Shown piece by piece: positions 1 through 10,939 of a DNA stretch of 64,000 nucleotides. The DNA is from Apoderus coryli (Eukaryota; Arthropoda; Insecta; Coleoptera; Attelabidae). A program made the translations under genes and the position numbers. Location: contig OU452198.1 in NCBI GenBank assembly GCA_911728435.2, positions 11,008,001-11,072,000 on the forward strand, written 5' to 3'. Below the pieces are notes generated by a model. That model saw only the letters and a list, made by a program, of their open reading frames with translations. It ran no database searches and had not been told where the DNA came from. Positions within the stretch are counted from its first letter, which is position 1. Each line of letters begins with the position of its first letter.

Positions 1-1140
1 ATCAACTATTTACTAATAGGTTGTAGTTGATAATTCGCAAGAAGCTAGTTAGAACCTTTTAGTGGCTAAATTAGAACTTTAAACCTGTGATTCATGGGTT
101 ATAATTCAGTTATATATTGGCAAGTGAGGATATATAAAGGTTATATTATAGCTGCACAAATATTCAATATTTAACCTTAAGGTTCTGAAATGTCGACAAC
201 TTTTAGGTTAGCAGGAGGTTCTGTAGCGTGGGCCCTTTTGGTCACCAGGAGTTTGTGTAGCCGGCTAGAGGAGGTTGTTTTATACCTAATGGCATATGTA
301 AACAAAATCCATAAAGTGGTTCTAGAACCAATATACAACCTTCCTAGAACTATATTTTGTTACTTGGGTAGAGCTTTGTAATATTAGGGTGACGAAATGC
401 CTAATCCGTTAGATAGGTACTTATAATTAAGAATTCAAACAGGATTCAATTAAGCACTTTATCCTTTACTTTTGAATGTCCGTTTTTCTTTTTCCACTGA
501 AAATCATTTAAAAATTGTTATCGAAAATAAAAGAAATCCCCAAACAAATAATAATAAGACAAAAGGTCGGTCAAAGCTCAAACATGATTTAACAAAAAAA
601 CAAAAAAAAAAACATCCGAGTAGGCGAAATTCAGCGAGCTTAATTTGCTCTCTTCTCCCACTACCACAGCCCAGATAAACAGGACAGATGAGACACTGGG
701 AAAAGTTGGCGGCCATTATTATAGTAGTTTTTATAGTGTTTGCCAAAAGTATGAATACATGCTTGCACAATTATTACTTATTATTAATGATTACAAAAAG
801 TTTCAAGTAAATATGACAATACTAAATGGTATTAAATTCGTGAAAATTTGAATATTAGTTAAAAGCAAGTAAATATATGTTTTAGTAATTTTTTTTTAAT
901 TTCTTCTTTAGTAAACCCAAATATTTCACACTTCTGCCGGACCATTTAACTATTTGAAACAGCTGGTATTGTTTAGAAAATTTTTGAGGTTATGTAAAAA
1001 TATGTTTATATTCTTAAATTAAAGTGATCATCTGATTATTTAATATTTTTATATTCAAATTAACGTTGCTATTTTGTTATTAGAATTTATTATTAATAGT
1101 TTATTAATTTTGTACTTTAAATCATATATTGTTCGTAATA
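1..1140. other. AT-rich DNA, no gene recognised
   Basis: I see no coding region with family similarity, no RNA gene and no clear repeat boundary here. Short open frames lack recognisable motifs and are interrupted by A/T runs. Confidence 0.5.
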
Positions 1141-1250
1141 TATAGTTACTTGTATAGGTTAGGTACATTCTAGATCTGTGGGTATATTCAGTAGTTTTTA
1201 CTACTCTAGTATTTCTTCTTTATACCTATAATTAAGCTATTATAAAAAAC

Positions 1251-1354
1251 ATGGGATCAAAAACCGGTGGATTTTATTGTTTAGTACCTGGATGTATTTC
1301 AAGAACAGTGTTAAAGAATTGTTCATTTTTCCAATTTCCGAAAGATATTGAAAG
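1251..1354 (+). CDS. Possible first coding exon of a THAP-domain protein
   Basis: The frame opens with ATG at 1251 and gives about 34 residues that resemble the start of a THAP C2CH zinc finger. C10 and C15 have the C-x4-C spacing in a YCLVPGC context, and FFQFPKD follows, like the conserved FPKD block of THAP domains. The codons run into AAG|GTTTGT at 1352-1360, a good splice donor. THAP first exons often end just after the PKD block, so the exon probably stops at 1354. THAP proteins bind DNA in the nucleus; some are host regulators and others derive from P-type transposases. No second exon with the remaining Cys and His ligands was found downstream, so this may be a stranded exon, a gene with a long intron, or chance. 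The longer open frame to 1451 is probably intron. Confidence 0.45.
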
Positions 1355-1451
1355 GTTTGTTTACATGTACTCAGTACGTACCTATATGAAATTATACATT
1401 GGAAAGTCTAAGTTTATAATAATAATTACAGCAGTTATTTTATATTATTAA

Positions 1452-2730
1452 AGAATTAAGATATTTTTGTTTGTTGTTGTTGTTTTTGACATATTAGAAA
1501 ATATCCCTAAATTGCGGCAACACAAGTGAGAACTACAAGTTCTCACTGATCATTATTCTATTTTTAAACATCGTAAAAAATTACTGTTTAATGAACTTAG
1601 TAAAAATTAAATACAATTTGGCCTCTTTATTAAAGTGAAAGTGGCTACTTTCTGCCATTTTTACTGCTCTTTAGTCATTGTTTAAAATGAAACAATGAAT
1701 TTGAAAAGCTTTGAAATAATCCTGGTATATATAGGTAGGTATCACAACCATATTTCATGAAATATGATGGTTCAAAATGCTGAGATCTCGCATGCAGATT
1801 TAAGAGTAACTAGTAGTAGAGTATTTAAAATTATAATACATTTTATGTTATTTTCAATTTTATGCCAATAGGATGAATGATTAAATATTAAATTCAATTT
1901 TGGAAATATTATTTAGCCCTTAATGCATACACTCCATATGTTTAAAATGTAAATACAATTCAAATAATTTTTAGTTTAATTGTTGAACAAATAATATTGA
2001 CGAACATCGAGAATTTGGTTTATAATCAAATAATTTTACTAAAATTTACTTTATTTTTACTTTTATTATTAACTTAGATTTCAAAATACATTATAAAACA
2101 AACAATTGAGTACCTAGTTCCAATTGATGATAATGGTACTATACACACACTATGTTTAATTATCAATTTGTCGTCAACAAAATAGGTTTGAAATTAAAAG
2201 GAATATTCCGAATTGTTGGCATTACCTTATACTCAAACGAAAAGGCAAAAGGAATAAACCCGGAAAAACTATTATAATAATGGCGTCAAGGTCACGAGAT
2301 TTAGGACACAAACATCAAAGAAATTCCGCCGGCCGTCGTATCTGATACTTTACTTTATCTGGGACCACAGTACACTACAATTTCTCCTACGGCACAGTCT
2401 TCATTGCCTTATTCGTGGTAGAAAAAGATAGTGACAGACAATCATTCCACACATATATACCGAATTGTAAAATCGAGTGGTGTTTGCGCGCCACACAAAG
2501 CTTGCTCTTATATGAGAGCGCTATCAAAGTAGGCACTGTATGCCCGTACATTGTTGTCAATTTGATTATTATACTGAATATTATTGCCAGAGATTTATTA
2601 AAGGAATCTTATTATATTATTCGCCGTGTGCGTATAATAAATAAAATTAACTTAGATATTTTGGGAGGGAATTTTTAAAAATTCAAATTCAATCAATACT
2701 TCTGTCTCAACCGTGCGTCAATTTTGTACG
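1452..2730. other. No gene recognised
   Basis: AT-rich sequence. A slightly more GC-rich patch at about 2285-2560 contains an 87-residue open frame with no recognisable motif, so I do not call it. Confidence 0.4.
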
Positions 2731-2772
2731 AGCTAACGTTTCGCTGACTATCCTGTTAGCTTCTTCAGAGCT
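2731..2772 (-). ncRNA. Hammerhead-ribozyme-like motif 1 (canonical core)
   Basis: Read on the minus strand: stem I strand AGCU, core CUGAAGA, one extra A, stem II GCUAAC/GUCAGC around a 7-base loop, GAAAC, GU, cleavage base U, then AGCU. The last AGCU pairs with the first to form a 4 bp stem I. Stem II has 6 pairs including one G-U. All hammerhead core bases (C3 to A9, G12 to A14, A15.1, U16.1, H17) are present. Stem III would be only AC/GU with no loop, as in minimal hammerheads that act as dimers. Cleavage activity is inferred, not shown. Confidence 0.6.
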
Positions 2773-3127
2773 GGTTTGCGTGAGAGCGGTTAAACTGACA
2801 TTAGACGAGATTAATCACCCTCACACAAAGTTGTCAGTTATTTTTAAACCCCGAGTCAAACGTAGTGTAACATTTTTTCCCGTTTTAAGACATTAAGGAT
2901 TTGCTTAGATTATTATTAAACTCCTCAATCCTTTCGGAGATTTATCTATTTTCAGATGTTATCGGAAAAATTCTAGCAAAATTTTGGTTTTGCCAGAATT
3001 ATCTACAGGGTGGCACATTAATGTGTGGGCGGAAGATATCACAAGATCTATAAGTGATGCAAAACAATCCTTTACAAAACTTTTAGGCACTGAAGAGGGG
3101 TACAAACCAAAAATGTTTTTAGTTATA

Positions 3128-3994
3128 CAGGGTAGTTGACAAACACACAGCAGACCGAACTTCATTTTTCGTAACGCGACACCATGTATATTTTAACATA
3201 AATAAATGACGCTCTAAAAGACAAAAAAATTACATAAAGGTTAATATGCCTAGGTCTAGTAGTTTTTTAAATATTTGCAAATAAGAGTCAATTTTGACAT
3301 ACATTTAAGGCGTTGTGGTAACTATAGAAAAAAAAATATATATCAATTTTTGGTGTCAGCTCCATTTGAATTCCCTTCTTTTCTCCGGTTTACTGAATTT
3401 TATTGACATCTGATTTTAATTTTTCAGGGTGGTCACATTTTCTAAATTGTTTTTTTTTTTATGGGAAAATGTTAAATGGGACACATTGTAAATCTCCTGA
3501 AATTCGAGAAGTCCCTTTCCTATACTTTTTATTGTTTTATTAAATCGCAATTTGTCGTAATTTTCTTCATTTAAAAAAACAAAAAAGTTAAATTACAGCT
3601 TAATTTTAATCATTTACAAATAGACGCTCTTAAAAAATAAAAATAATTGTTTTTTTACAATATTTACGTTTAAATAAAATAAAATATTAGCTTAAAATAA
3701 ATACAAAAATTCTTATTTCTTTTGATAAGAACTAAACAACTACTAACTAAATTAACCTAAATTATAAACAATCCAGTGTTATAATGAGGGAATTCAAATG
3801 GACCTGACACGAAAAAAAGGATGGATTTTTGTTTAAAAAATTAACCCTTATTTACCAATATATCACAAACTAATAGACCTAGGCCTATCAATGGCATTTT
3901 TCTTGTCTTTGAGAGCGACACTTATATATGTTAAAATATACAAGGTGTCGTGTTAAGAAAAGGTAGGTTTGGTCTGCTGCGCGTTTGTGAACTG
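3128..3994. mobile_element. 867 bp long-inverted-repeat (MITE-like) element
   Basis: The segment starts CAGGGTAGTTGACAAAC and ends with the diverged complement ACTG, with TA on both sides (3126-3127, 3995-3996). The inverted arms are about 210-250 bp (3128-3376 against 3788-3994) at moderate identity. No transposase remains in the 400 bp centre. The CAGGG start and TA duplication suggest a mariner-mobilised non-autonomous element. Confidence 0.6.
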
Positions 3995-3996
3995 TA

Positions 3997-5320
3997 TAAT
4001 TTGAAATAGTTTTGGGTTGTGCATCTCTTGAGTGTCTAAACGTTTTTTAAGGATTTTTTTGTCTAACGCTTATAGATATTGAGATATCTTGCGTCCCCAC
4101 TTTAATGGTATGTGGTTTAGATTCAGAACTTCTTCGATTGGTTTACCTGAATTTATTAAACAATGTTTTATCGGTTTCTAGAAGAGTACAACCTACCTTC
4201 TTATATTTTATAGCCCCGAACTTAAAACGTAACTTGTATGTTTCAGTGTTATTTTTGTTTTAAAAAATGTGGTCGGCTGCTATACTGCGCAGTTTTGTTT
4301 GCCTTGAGAGTCTTGGCCCAAATGCTACTTGTCTTCTTCATATTACCGTCTCATCTCTGATCCGAAACTGAGATTTAAAATTAAGTTTTGCAGATTTCTA
4401 CTGGTGCTTGTACGATTGCTCAAAGTTTTTAATTGTAGATATCAATCATGAACTCTTGGTCGAACTTTATTACGACTTTTTAAATTATTCTCAGTTTCTC
4501 TGTAACATTTTGGCAATCCTAACTTCCTCATCGCACAACGTTACAGCAGTTTAGACTTCTCCCTGCATTATGTTTTTTTTTTTTTTTGTTAATGGCACTG
4601 GCGAAAGCCAACTGGTCAACTCTCTCCCTGCATTATAAAACGTCCATTCTCACCATCATTGTGAAAAACACTAATTTTCAGTTTTGTTTACAAAATGACA
4701 TGATTAACAACACGTTGCGTTGCGCCGCTATGCACAAAACAACCTGTCACTTTCAATATAATGAAGAAAATTAAACAATTTCAAAAGTAAACAAAACTGC
4801 CTACAGGATTTGGTTTACATTGCTTTCCATTCTGGCTGTTGAATTATGGAATTTTCACTGGAAAAGAGGAATACAATTGCAGGCTTCACTTAGAAACTCT
4901 CTTTAAATTGCTTTTTTTTTAAACATAGCGGTGATTGTTTTGACTAGTAGAGCGCTTATGTTGTAGAATTGTAATTTTTATAGCTAAGCAGGATGAGTAA
5001 AACATACCGTTTTAATAAAAAAGAGCAGCCATATGATGAATAAACTTACACAATAGTAAAAAATATTGAAGTAATCGGAGGTTTTAATCCGGGATGGAGA
5101 TACCTACACTGTTGAAAAATTTCGAAACAAAAAGAAATGTATTCAAATGCTTCTTATAGGATTTATACGGTTAAATTTCAAACAAAAAATTGGTTGGTCG
5201 CCCCATAACTTTCCCGGCAAAATATATTATATTCAAAAATAGATGGCCTGCGTAACGAACCAATACCAATAAACTAACGTAACAAACTAACTACTTTATT
5301 CAAATATTCGAAAAAAAAAT
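3997..5320. other. No gene recognised
   Basis: AT-rich spacer with a T-tract at 4572-4587. A 62-residue open frame at 4586 has no motif and begins right after the T-tract, so I judge it spurious. Confidence 0.4.
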
Positions 5321-5322
5321 AT

Positions 5323-5390
5323 TGACAGAGCTGGGATTCGAACCCAGAACCTTCCACATGCGAAGCGTATGCTCTATCAATGACGCCAAA
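5323..5390 (-). tRNA. tRNA-Ala-like pseudogene or SINE head
   Basis: On the minus strand the T arm is perfect (CTGGG TTCGAAT CCCAG). An anticodon arm with loop TTCGCAT would give anticodon CGC (Ala), with one mismatch in its stem. The D-arm side (GATAGAGC) is recognisable, but the 5' acceptor strand does not pair with the 3' end and the D stem is incomplete. A T-run follows the 3' end on this strand, as in a pol III terminator. The bad acceptor stem argues for a pseudogene or tRNA-derived SINE. Confidence 0.5.
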
Positions 5391-5689
5391 AATTATTCAT
5401 CTGAAATCACTGTATTTTATTCTAATAGGAGTTATAGGTTCCAACTACCTAACTGGTGAAATTTTAAACGCAATTTTCTTGCGAATTTCGGGGGCAAATA
5501 TCAAAAGTAAAAATATTAAAATACACGGCAAAAAATTTCGTGTATTTCAACACCAATTCAAATACTTAAAACGCTATATATATAATTTTTACAGTTAAAT
5601 TTTTTGTAATTTTCTTTCTACTACATAGTTATGAAATGTAAACAAGTTTTTTATGCTGCATTTTGTAGAGATTATCTTATATCAAAACT

Positions 5690-6135
5690 ACATATAATTA
5701 ACCATCAATTTTTATGTTTGGGAAATATATTTATTTTTTTAATTTTTGACCCTTTTTTCTGAACGCCTGTGTGAACCAATTCTTCTATGTGAAGTTTTTC
5801 AGGTTATATTCTATGAAAACTTATACCATAGGTTAAATAAGTTTATATAAAATTTTATTTTATTTTGACCCCTTTTCCACAATTTACGAACGCCTATGTA
5901 AGTAAATTTTTTACACTCTTTTCGAACACCAATGTGATCTAATTTTTCATGGTTAATGTTGTGAAAAATTATTCAATAATTCACATAAGTTTATGGAATA
6001 TGAATTTTTTAAATATTTGAACCCTTTTTTAAACCCTTTGCCTACGCTCGATGTTTCATACATCAGCACCTAAACATACCCTATGGTATTTTTGTACCAA
6101 ATTTGGTTAAATTATGTTTAGTAGTTTTACTTTCC
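5690..6135 (-). repeat. Diverged Helentron-type tandem-repeat body
   Basis: The reverse complement carries the same units as the elements at 15-18 kb and 23-25 kb: repeated words for 'aggcgttcg', then 'gggtcaaaa', the 'gcgtaggcaaagggtttaaa' block near 6045, and a 'ccaaatttggtacaaaaata' block near 6095. It is an older copy with no clean ends. Confidence 0.6.
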
Positions 6136-6249
6136 CGCACAGGGAAAGTATTGTGAACGCGCTAAAAAAAATTGAGATAACGACAGATATTTGAGTGATC
6201 GTCGACTGACAATCATACATCTTATCTTATCTTAAATTAAAAGAAAAAT

Positions 6250-6763
6250 TGGTGCCCTCGAGGTACGAACAGCTCTCCATGCTGAAATTTACTGTATGTA
6301 TAATATAACATTAACAGCTAAGATACCCTGCAGTCTCAACCAAAATAGGACACAATTTAGGTACAATATACATACATTGAAAAATTATTAAAAATAAGGC
6401 TAAACTGGAGAAACTTAATTTATGTTAAAATTAACGTTTCCTACATTTCAAGGCCGGTAAAACTGAAAATGTTTAAAACTATTCACTTATTTATTTTTTG
6501 ACATATTGACCCTTATGATATTTATTATTATTTTAGCATCACATTTCTTAATCTGTGGGATCTAAAACGGCAGCATTTTGTTAAACTATTTACGTTTGTT
6601 AACATAGCTTCCTTGGTCTCTATAATTTCTCCGCACGCCACTTATAATGAGACCTTTAAAAAATATCACCGGCGCTCTATACTCACTTTTACTCATTTTT
6701 CAATTCATATTATACGTACAGTAAATGTCAGTATGGAGAGCTGTTCGTGCCTCAAGGGCACCA
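6250..6763. mobile_element. 514 bp element with two inverted Helentron-like 3' ends
   Basis: The left end reads TGGTGCCCTCGAGG...AGCTCTCCAT. The right end is its near-perfect inverse, ATGGAGAGCT...CTCAAGGGCACCA. The inverted arms extend about 60 bp. The same hairpin (GTGCC/GGCAC stem) marks the 3' ends of the Helentron-like elements at 18710, 25111 and 38898. No coding sequence is visible in the centre. Confidence 0.6.
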
Positions 6764-6811
6764 GTTTATTCTTGCTGCGATAACGTGATGTATTACTACT
6801 ACTTTAATATA

Positions 6812-8899
6812 CAGGGTGGTCCAACGAAAAGTTTGCACCTAGCTTTTCTCTTTTTTTTTGTAGTCGAATGCGAAAATGCTCGGACACGTCGATTTTGCTT
6901 TTGAGGGGGACACATTTTAAACATATTTTTCGATCTGCGCCTTTAACCCCCTAGCGGGGGTGAGTAACAACCCTAAAATTTTAAATGGAAAGAGGGGTCT
7001 AATGACATATCATTTGAAAGGACACAAAATTGTCTTTCTAATGATACCCTATTTGTCGAATTTTACTAAAACAGTTAATACGAAAACGACTTTAAAGACA
7101 TTAAGCCGATAATTTTGGTATTAATGAGAAATACAAATAAGTTTTAATTATTGCGAGTGAAAACACCTGCAATCGTTAGTACATTCCAATGTTTGTTAGT
7201 TTTAACATTGCTTTGTAAAAAAAGTAAACAAGCTGTTAAATTGATTTATTAAAACGTTACATTAACAAATGTTGAAAATGTGACCCATTTGATTCCATAC
7301 AATAATACAGATTTTGTTCAAATCTATTTCTAACATTTTGTAGCATATCAGGTGTTATGTTTCTGCACTCTTCTGTAATGCGTTGGCGAAGATCTTCTAT
7401 GGACTCGGGCTTCGTGGCAAAACATTTATTTTTTAAGTGCCCCCAAAGAAAAAAGTCTAAAGGCGATAAATCCGGTGACCTGGCAGGCCATTCAATTGGG
7501 CCCCTCCTTCCAATCCACCGTCCAGGGAACCGGTCATCTAAGAACTGTCTTACAGGAGCCACATAGTGCGGAGGTGCTCCATCTTGCTGGAAATAAAGCC
7601 GATCAGCAGTATGATTTTGGTCATCTTCTATTATTTGTGTTATTAAAGGATCAATTGTGTCTTCAAGCATGTTTAGGTACACTTCACCAGTTAAATTTCC
7701 AGGAATAAAAAGTGGTCCTATAATATGATTTCCTAATATGCCACACCAGACGTTTATTTTTTGAGGATACTGGGTATGAACCTCACGGAATAAATGTGGG
7801 TTACTGTCATCCCAGTAACGGCAATTGTGCCTATTTACAGCTCCATTCAAATAAAATGTGCATTCGTCGGAAAAACAAATGTTAAATAATAATTGCGGAT
7901 CTTCAATTAAACGCTGGCTCATTGCTTCACAAAATTGCAGCCTTCTATCAGGATCATCCTCATTTAGTTCCTGTACTAATTTGATTTTGTACGGATGAAA
8001 TTTGTACGCTTTTAAAATTCGTATTATGGACGAACGGGAGACACCTGAGGCTTCAGCTAGTTGACGGGTACTTTGACTATGATCCATTTCAACATGCCCT
8101 AAAACAGCGACTTCCACAGCTTCATTTCTGATCGGTTTCTGCGGCTGGTGTTTTACATTACAGACAGATCCGGTATCTACAAACTTTTTAACTAACTTGC
8201 CAACGTACACATCATTCACATTTTTATCGGGATGTCTCTCATTAAATAAGCGAGCCGTAAGTCTAGCACTACTATTATTTTGAAAATAAAGTTTAACAAT
8301 TTCAACTCGTTCTAGAATGGAATAAATCATTTTGTACGGTAAAAGTAAAATAACTTGAGAAGCAACCAAACTGAATCAATGAAAAGACTAAAATAAACGG
8401 TGTAAATTCTTTTCCTACACGTATCTGCAGTTTTTATTTCAACAAAAAACGCAAACGATTAGTGAGGAATTTAGTTCTGATAAATAAGATCGTGTTTTTG
8501 AAATCCCGTTTTTCTTCAAAGTAAATAATTTAGAAATGATTGTAGTTGTTTTCAGTCGTAATAATTAAAACTTATTTGTATTTCTCATTAATACCAAAAT
8601 TATCGGCTTAATGTCTTTAAAGTCGTTTTCGTATTAACTGTTTTAGTAAAATTCGACAAATAGGGTATCATTAGAAAGACAATTTTGTGTCCTTTCAAAT
8701 GATATGTCATTAGACCCCTCTTTCCATTTAAAATTTTAGGGTTGTTACTCACCCCCGCTAGGGGGTTAAAGGCGCAGATCGAAAAATATGTTTAAAATGT
8801 GTCCCCCTCAAAAGCAAAATCGACGTGTCCGAGCATTTTCGCATTCGACTACAAAAAAAAGAGAAAAGCTAGGTGCAAACTTTTCGTTGGACCACCCTG
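6812..8899 (-). mobile_element. Mariner-like DD41D element, copy A
   Basis: A full-length 2088 bp element. It starts CAGGGTGGTCCAACGAAAAG and ends with the inverse, with TA duplicated at 6810-6811 and 8900-8901. The inverted repeats are about 340 bp and nearly identical, which is very long for a mariner. The transposase runs on the minus strand. It is nearly identical in DNA to copies B and C, so insertion was recent. It lies about 50 bp right of the 514 bp inverted-end element. Confidence 0.95.
7257..8330 (-). CDS. Mariner/Tc3-like DD41D transposase, copy A (intact)
   Basis: A 357-residue transposase that would cut and paste its own element in the nucleus. Residues 5-60 form an N-terminal helix-turn-helix of DUF4817 type (TARLFNERHPD). 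Residues 85-110 form a second one (STRQLAEASGVSRSSIIRIL). The catalytic triad is D155 (CFSDECTF), D250 (FQQDGAPPHY) and D292 (SPDLSPLDFFLWG). There are 94 residues between the first two and 41 between the last two, so DD41D, as known for rosa/Visitor-type elements. The start is the ATG at 8330 (CAAAATGA context); an upstream TTG extension to 8369 is not needed. No stop or frameshift is present, and the protein is identical to copies B and C. Confidence 0.95.
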   Translation of the reverse strand: MIYSILERVEIVKLYFQNNSSARLTARLFNERHPDKNVNDVYVGKLVKKFVDTGSVCNVKHQPQKPIRNEAVEVAVLGHVEMDHSQSTRQLAEASGVSRSSIIRILKAYKFHPYKIKLVQELNEDDPDRRLQFCEAMSQRLIEDPQLLFNICFSDECTFYLNGAVNRHNCRYWDDSNPHLFREVHTQYPQKINVWCGILGNHIIGPLFIPGNLTGEVYLNMLEDTIDPLITQIIEDDQNHTADRLYFQQDGAPPHYVAPVRQFLDDRFPGRWIGRRGPIEWPARSPDLSPLDFFLWGHLKNKCFATKPESIEDLRQRITEECRNITPDMLQNVRNRFEQNLYYCMESNGSHFQHLLM

Positions 8900-8934
8900 T
8901 ATAAAAGTGTGTCACTATATTAACCCATGGTACC

Positions 8935-9390
8935 AATTTATTTTCATAATTTGACCCTTTTTAACCCTTTATGGAACGCCTATACATATTAGTATTATAT
9001 TGGATATCTTTCGAGATAAATTCTATATTCTAAATTAATGTCACATTTTGTGATCGTGATTTAACTTTATCTGTACATACAAATATTTTGGTTCCTTTCA
9101 CAAATTTCTAACGGACGCCCTGTACATATCGTTTATTAATCGCCTTCTTTTTTACGTCAAGATCTTTTGGCAATTCAAAAATTGCTTAATTTCCAATTTA
9201 GTTCAATAAATATGAATTTTTGTAAGTTTTGACCCTCTTTTTATACCCTTCGCCTACGCCCTATGAGTCTCAATTTTATCTCGGATATTATTAGACCCAA
9301 ATGTAAACACGAATTTAAAGTAATTTTTCTTTAATTTTATATACATATCTTTAGATTCATGTCCTTTTTACAAATCAAATTTGCACGCCC
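8935..9390 (-). repeat. Diverged Helentron-like tandem repeat
   Basis: On the minus strand several degenerate units recur with 'ggcgttcc', 'gggcgt' and 'aaagggtcaaa' words, and a 'gcgtaggcgaagggta' block lies near 9250. It resembles the 5690-6135 repeat and continues that material on the far side of mariner copy A. Confidence 0.45.
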
Positions 9391-9599
9391 TGTATATACA
9401 AATTATACAATGCAGTATTTTCTAGGCCAAAATCTATTGACAAAAAGAAAATAACGTCGTCAACAAATTTTATCAGAAAACAGCCCATCACTTTTATTAA
9501 AAAAAAAAACAAATAAATTTGTCTATAATTTTTCATCATTGGAACAGATGTATTATTTTTTTGTTCGTCCTGTACATTATTTAATAATATTTCCTACCA

Positions 9600-9825
9600 C
9601 CTAAATCTGACAACAATGGGCGCTCTGTTGCGGGGGTGGACAGAGACCGACAAGATTCCTGTATAAGCGCCAAAGCGAAATGGAAAACGGTATTGACGCA
9701 ATCGCGGAAGGTTACGAAACGATGCGAAACGCGCCGAAGCGGGACTCGGTGTTATAATTCCACTGAAAGTTCCGATTTTCTTCATATTCAGTTCGGATTG
9801 CACGTCAAGCGGTGTTAGTTCTTTG
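9600..9825 (+). promoter_or_regulatory. CpG-containing block with Inr and DPE core promoter motifs
   Basis: This block is clearly richer in G+C and CpG than its surroundings. At 9788-9793 there is TCAGTT, a perfect arthropod initiator (TCAKTY). Taking the A at 9790 as +1, AGTTCT falls exactly at +28 to +33 (9817-9822), matching the DPE consensus RGWYVT. No TATA box is seen at -30. This fits either a TATA-less host promoter or the internal promoter at the 5' end of a LINE. No coding exon was recognised downstream to 10.7 kb. Confidence 0.4.
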
Positions 9826-9849
9826 TGAAGTTTCCGGAAAAGTTTTCAT

Positions 9850-10760
9850 AATCTTTTTGTCTCTTTTAATTGCTGTCGTATACAAGTTACAACAACTAAT
9901 GTATGTCATTTGTAACAGTGCAAATTGATTTGTGTTTTTTTACGGCTATAACGGATAGAAGTGATTTTATTTCGTAAAACATGCGAACTTTTACCGGCAA
10001 GTTGAACTTGACAAATGAAATTGTGTAATGACGAAAATTTCATTAATTAATATATAAGTGGAAGTTTGTTGAATGTAAGTTTTGTTTTAATACGTTTCTT
10101 GATTGCTTGAAACAAGATTTGTTTGTATCTGTCACATACTTAAGTATTATTGGTATTTTAAACTATTTTGGGATACTTAATGTTTGTATTAACTGTGTTT
10201 TTTTCTACAAATGGATTAAGAACTTAATGCACAACGAACTTTTTGATTAATGTTATGTCCCTGGGTTAAATTAGTAATTTGTCATAATCTGCGCCTACTT
10301 ATATACGGGGTCATTCTTAAAATTTTTAGGTTCTACTGATTTCGAAAGAGATTACGAATCCAAAAAAGTTATTTTTAAATTGAATAGGTATAGTTACGAT
10401 TTCTTACGGCAAATTCTTTTTCCTGAAAAAAAAAACTAAACAAAATATTGAAGCATACACACTACTTAGTTATTCGTTTATTTAAGGCCTCTAGAGGGGT
10501 AGTATATTTGACAAAGTTGCGTAATTTTATGACCAAGAATTACAATTTCTTCAACGAAATTTTTATTTCCGTTTTTATTTTTTCTTGTAATTATTTTTAA
10601 AGACGTAAAAGTAGGTACATTTTCAAGGCAATTTTTTTCTGCACGGAAAAATGTTCAGAGATGCTTTGTGCAACGTTTCGTCTTCCGTAATCCATTATCA
10701 ACTTTTTTTTAGCCCATACTTATAGGCTTTTACAAAGTTGCGTCAGATTTTCTCAGATTA
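9850..10760. other. No gene recognised
   Basis: AT-rich spacer. Nothing beyond short A/T runs was identified. Confidence 0.4.
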
Positions 10761-10939
10761 CAGATTGAGTTTTATAAATTGTAATTATTTATCTGACCAG
10801 TGTAAATGAAACCAAAAACTATCAAAGTTATCATTGTCAATTTGAGGTTAATTTTCTCGTTTAACTGTCAACCAAAATTTTAAAAGGAACGGGCGATTAT
10901 GACATGCGAGTGAAAATTGTTTATATTTTATTGTGTTCA

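Noticed and set aside
7357..7708. Open frames of 69 and 77 residues on the strand opposite each mariner transposase (also near 14 kb and 59 kb)
   Set aside because: They are antisense shadows of the transposase and recur only because the element does.
9594..9818. Opposing 60-69 residue open frames across the CpG-containing block
   Set aside because: They overlap antisense to each other and have no domain. The base composition is better explained by a promoter or 5' exon.
10660..10710. GCAACGTTTCGTCTTCCGTAATCC as another hammerhead
   Set aside because: No second core box. The TCCGTAATCC part resembles a mariner-like C-terminal relic.
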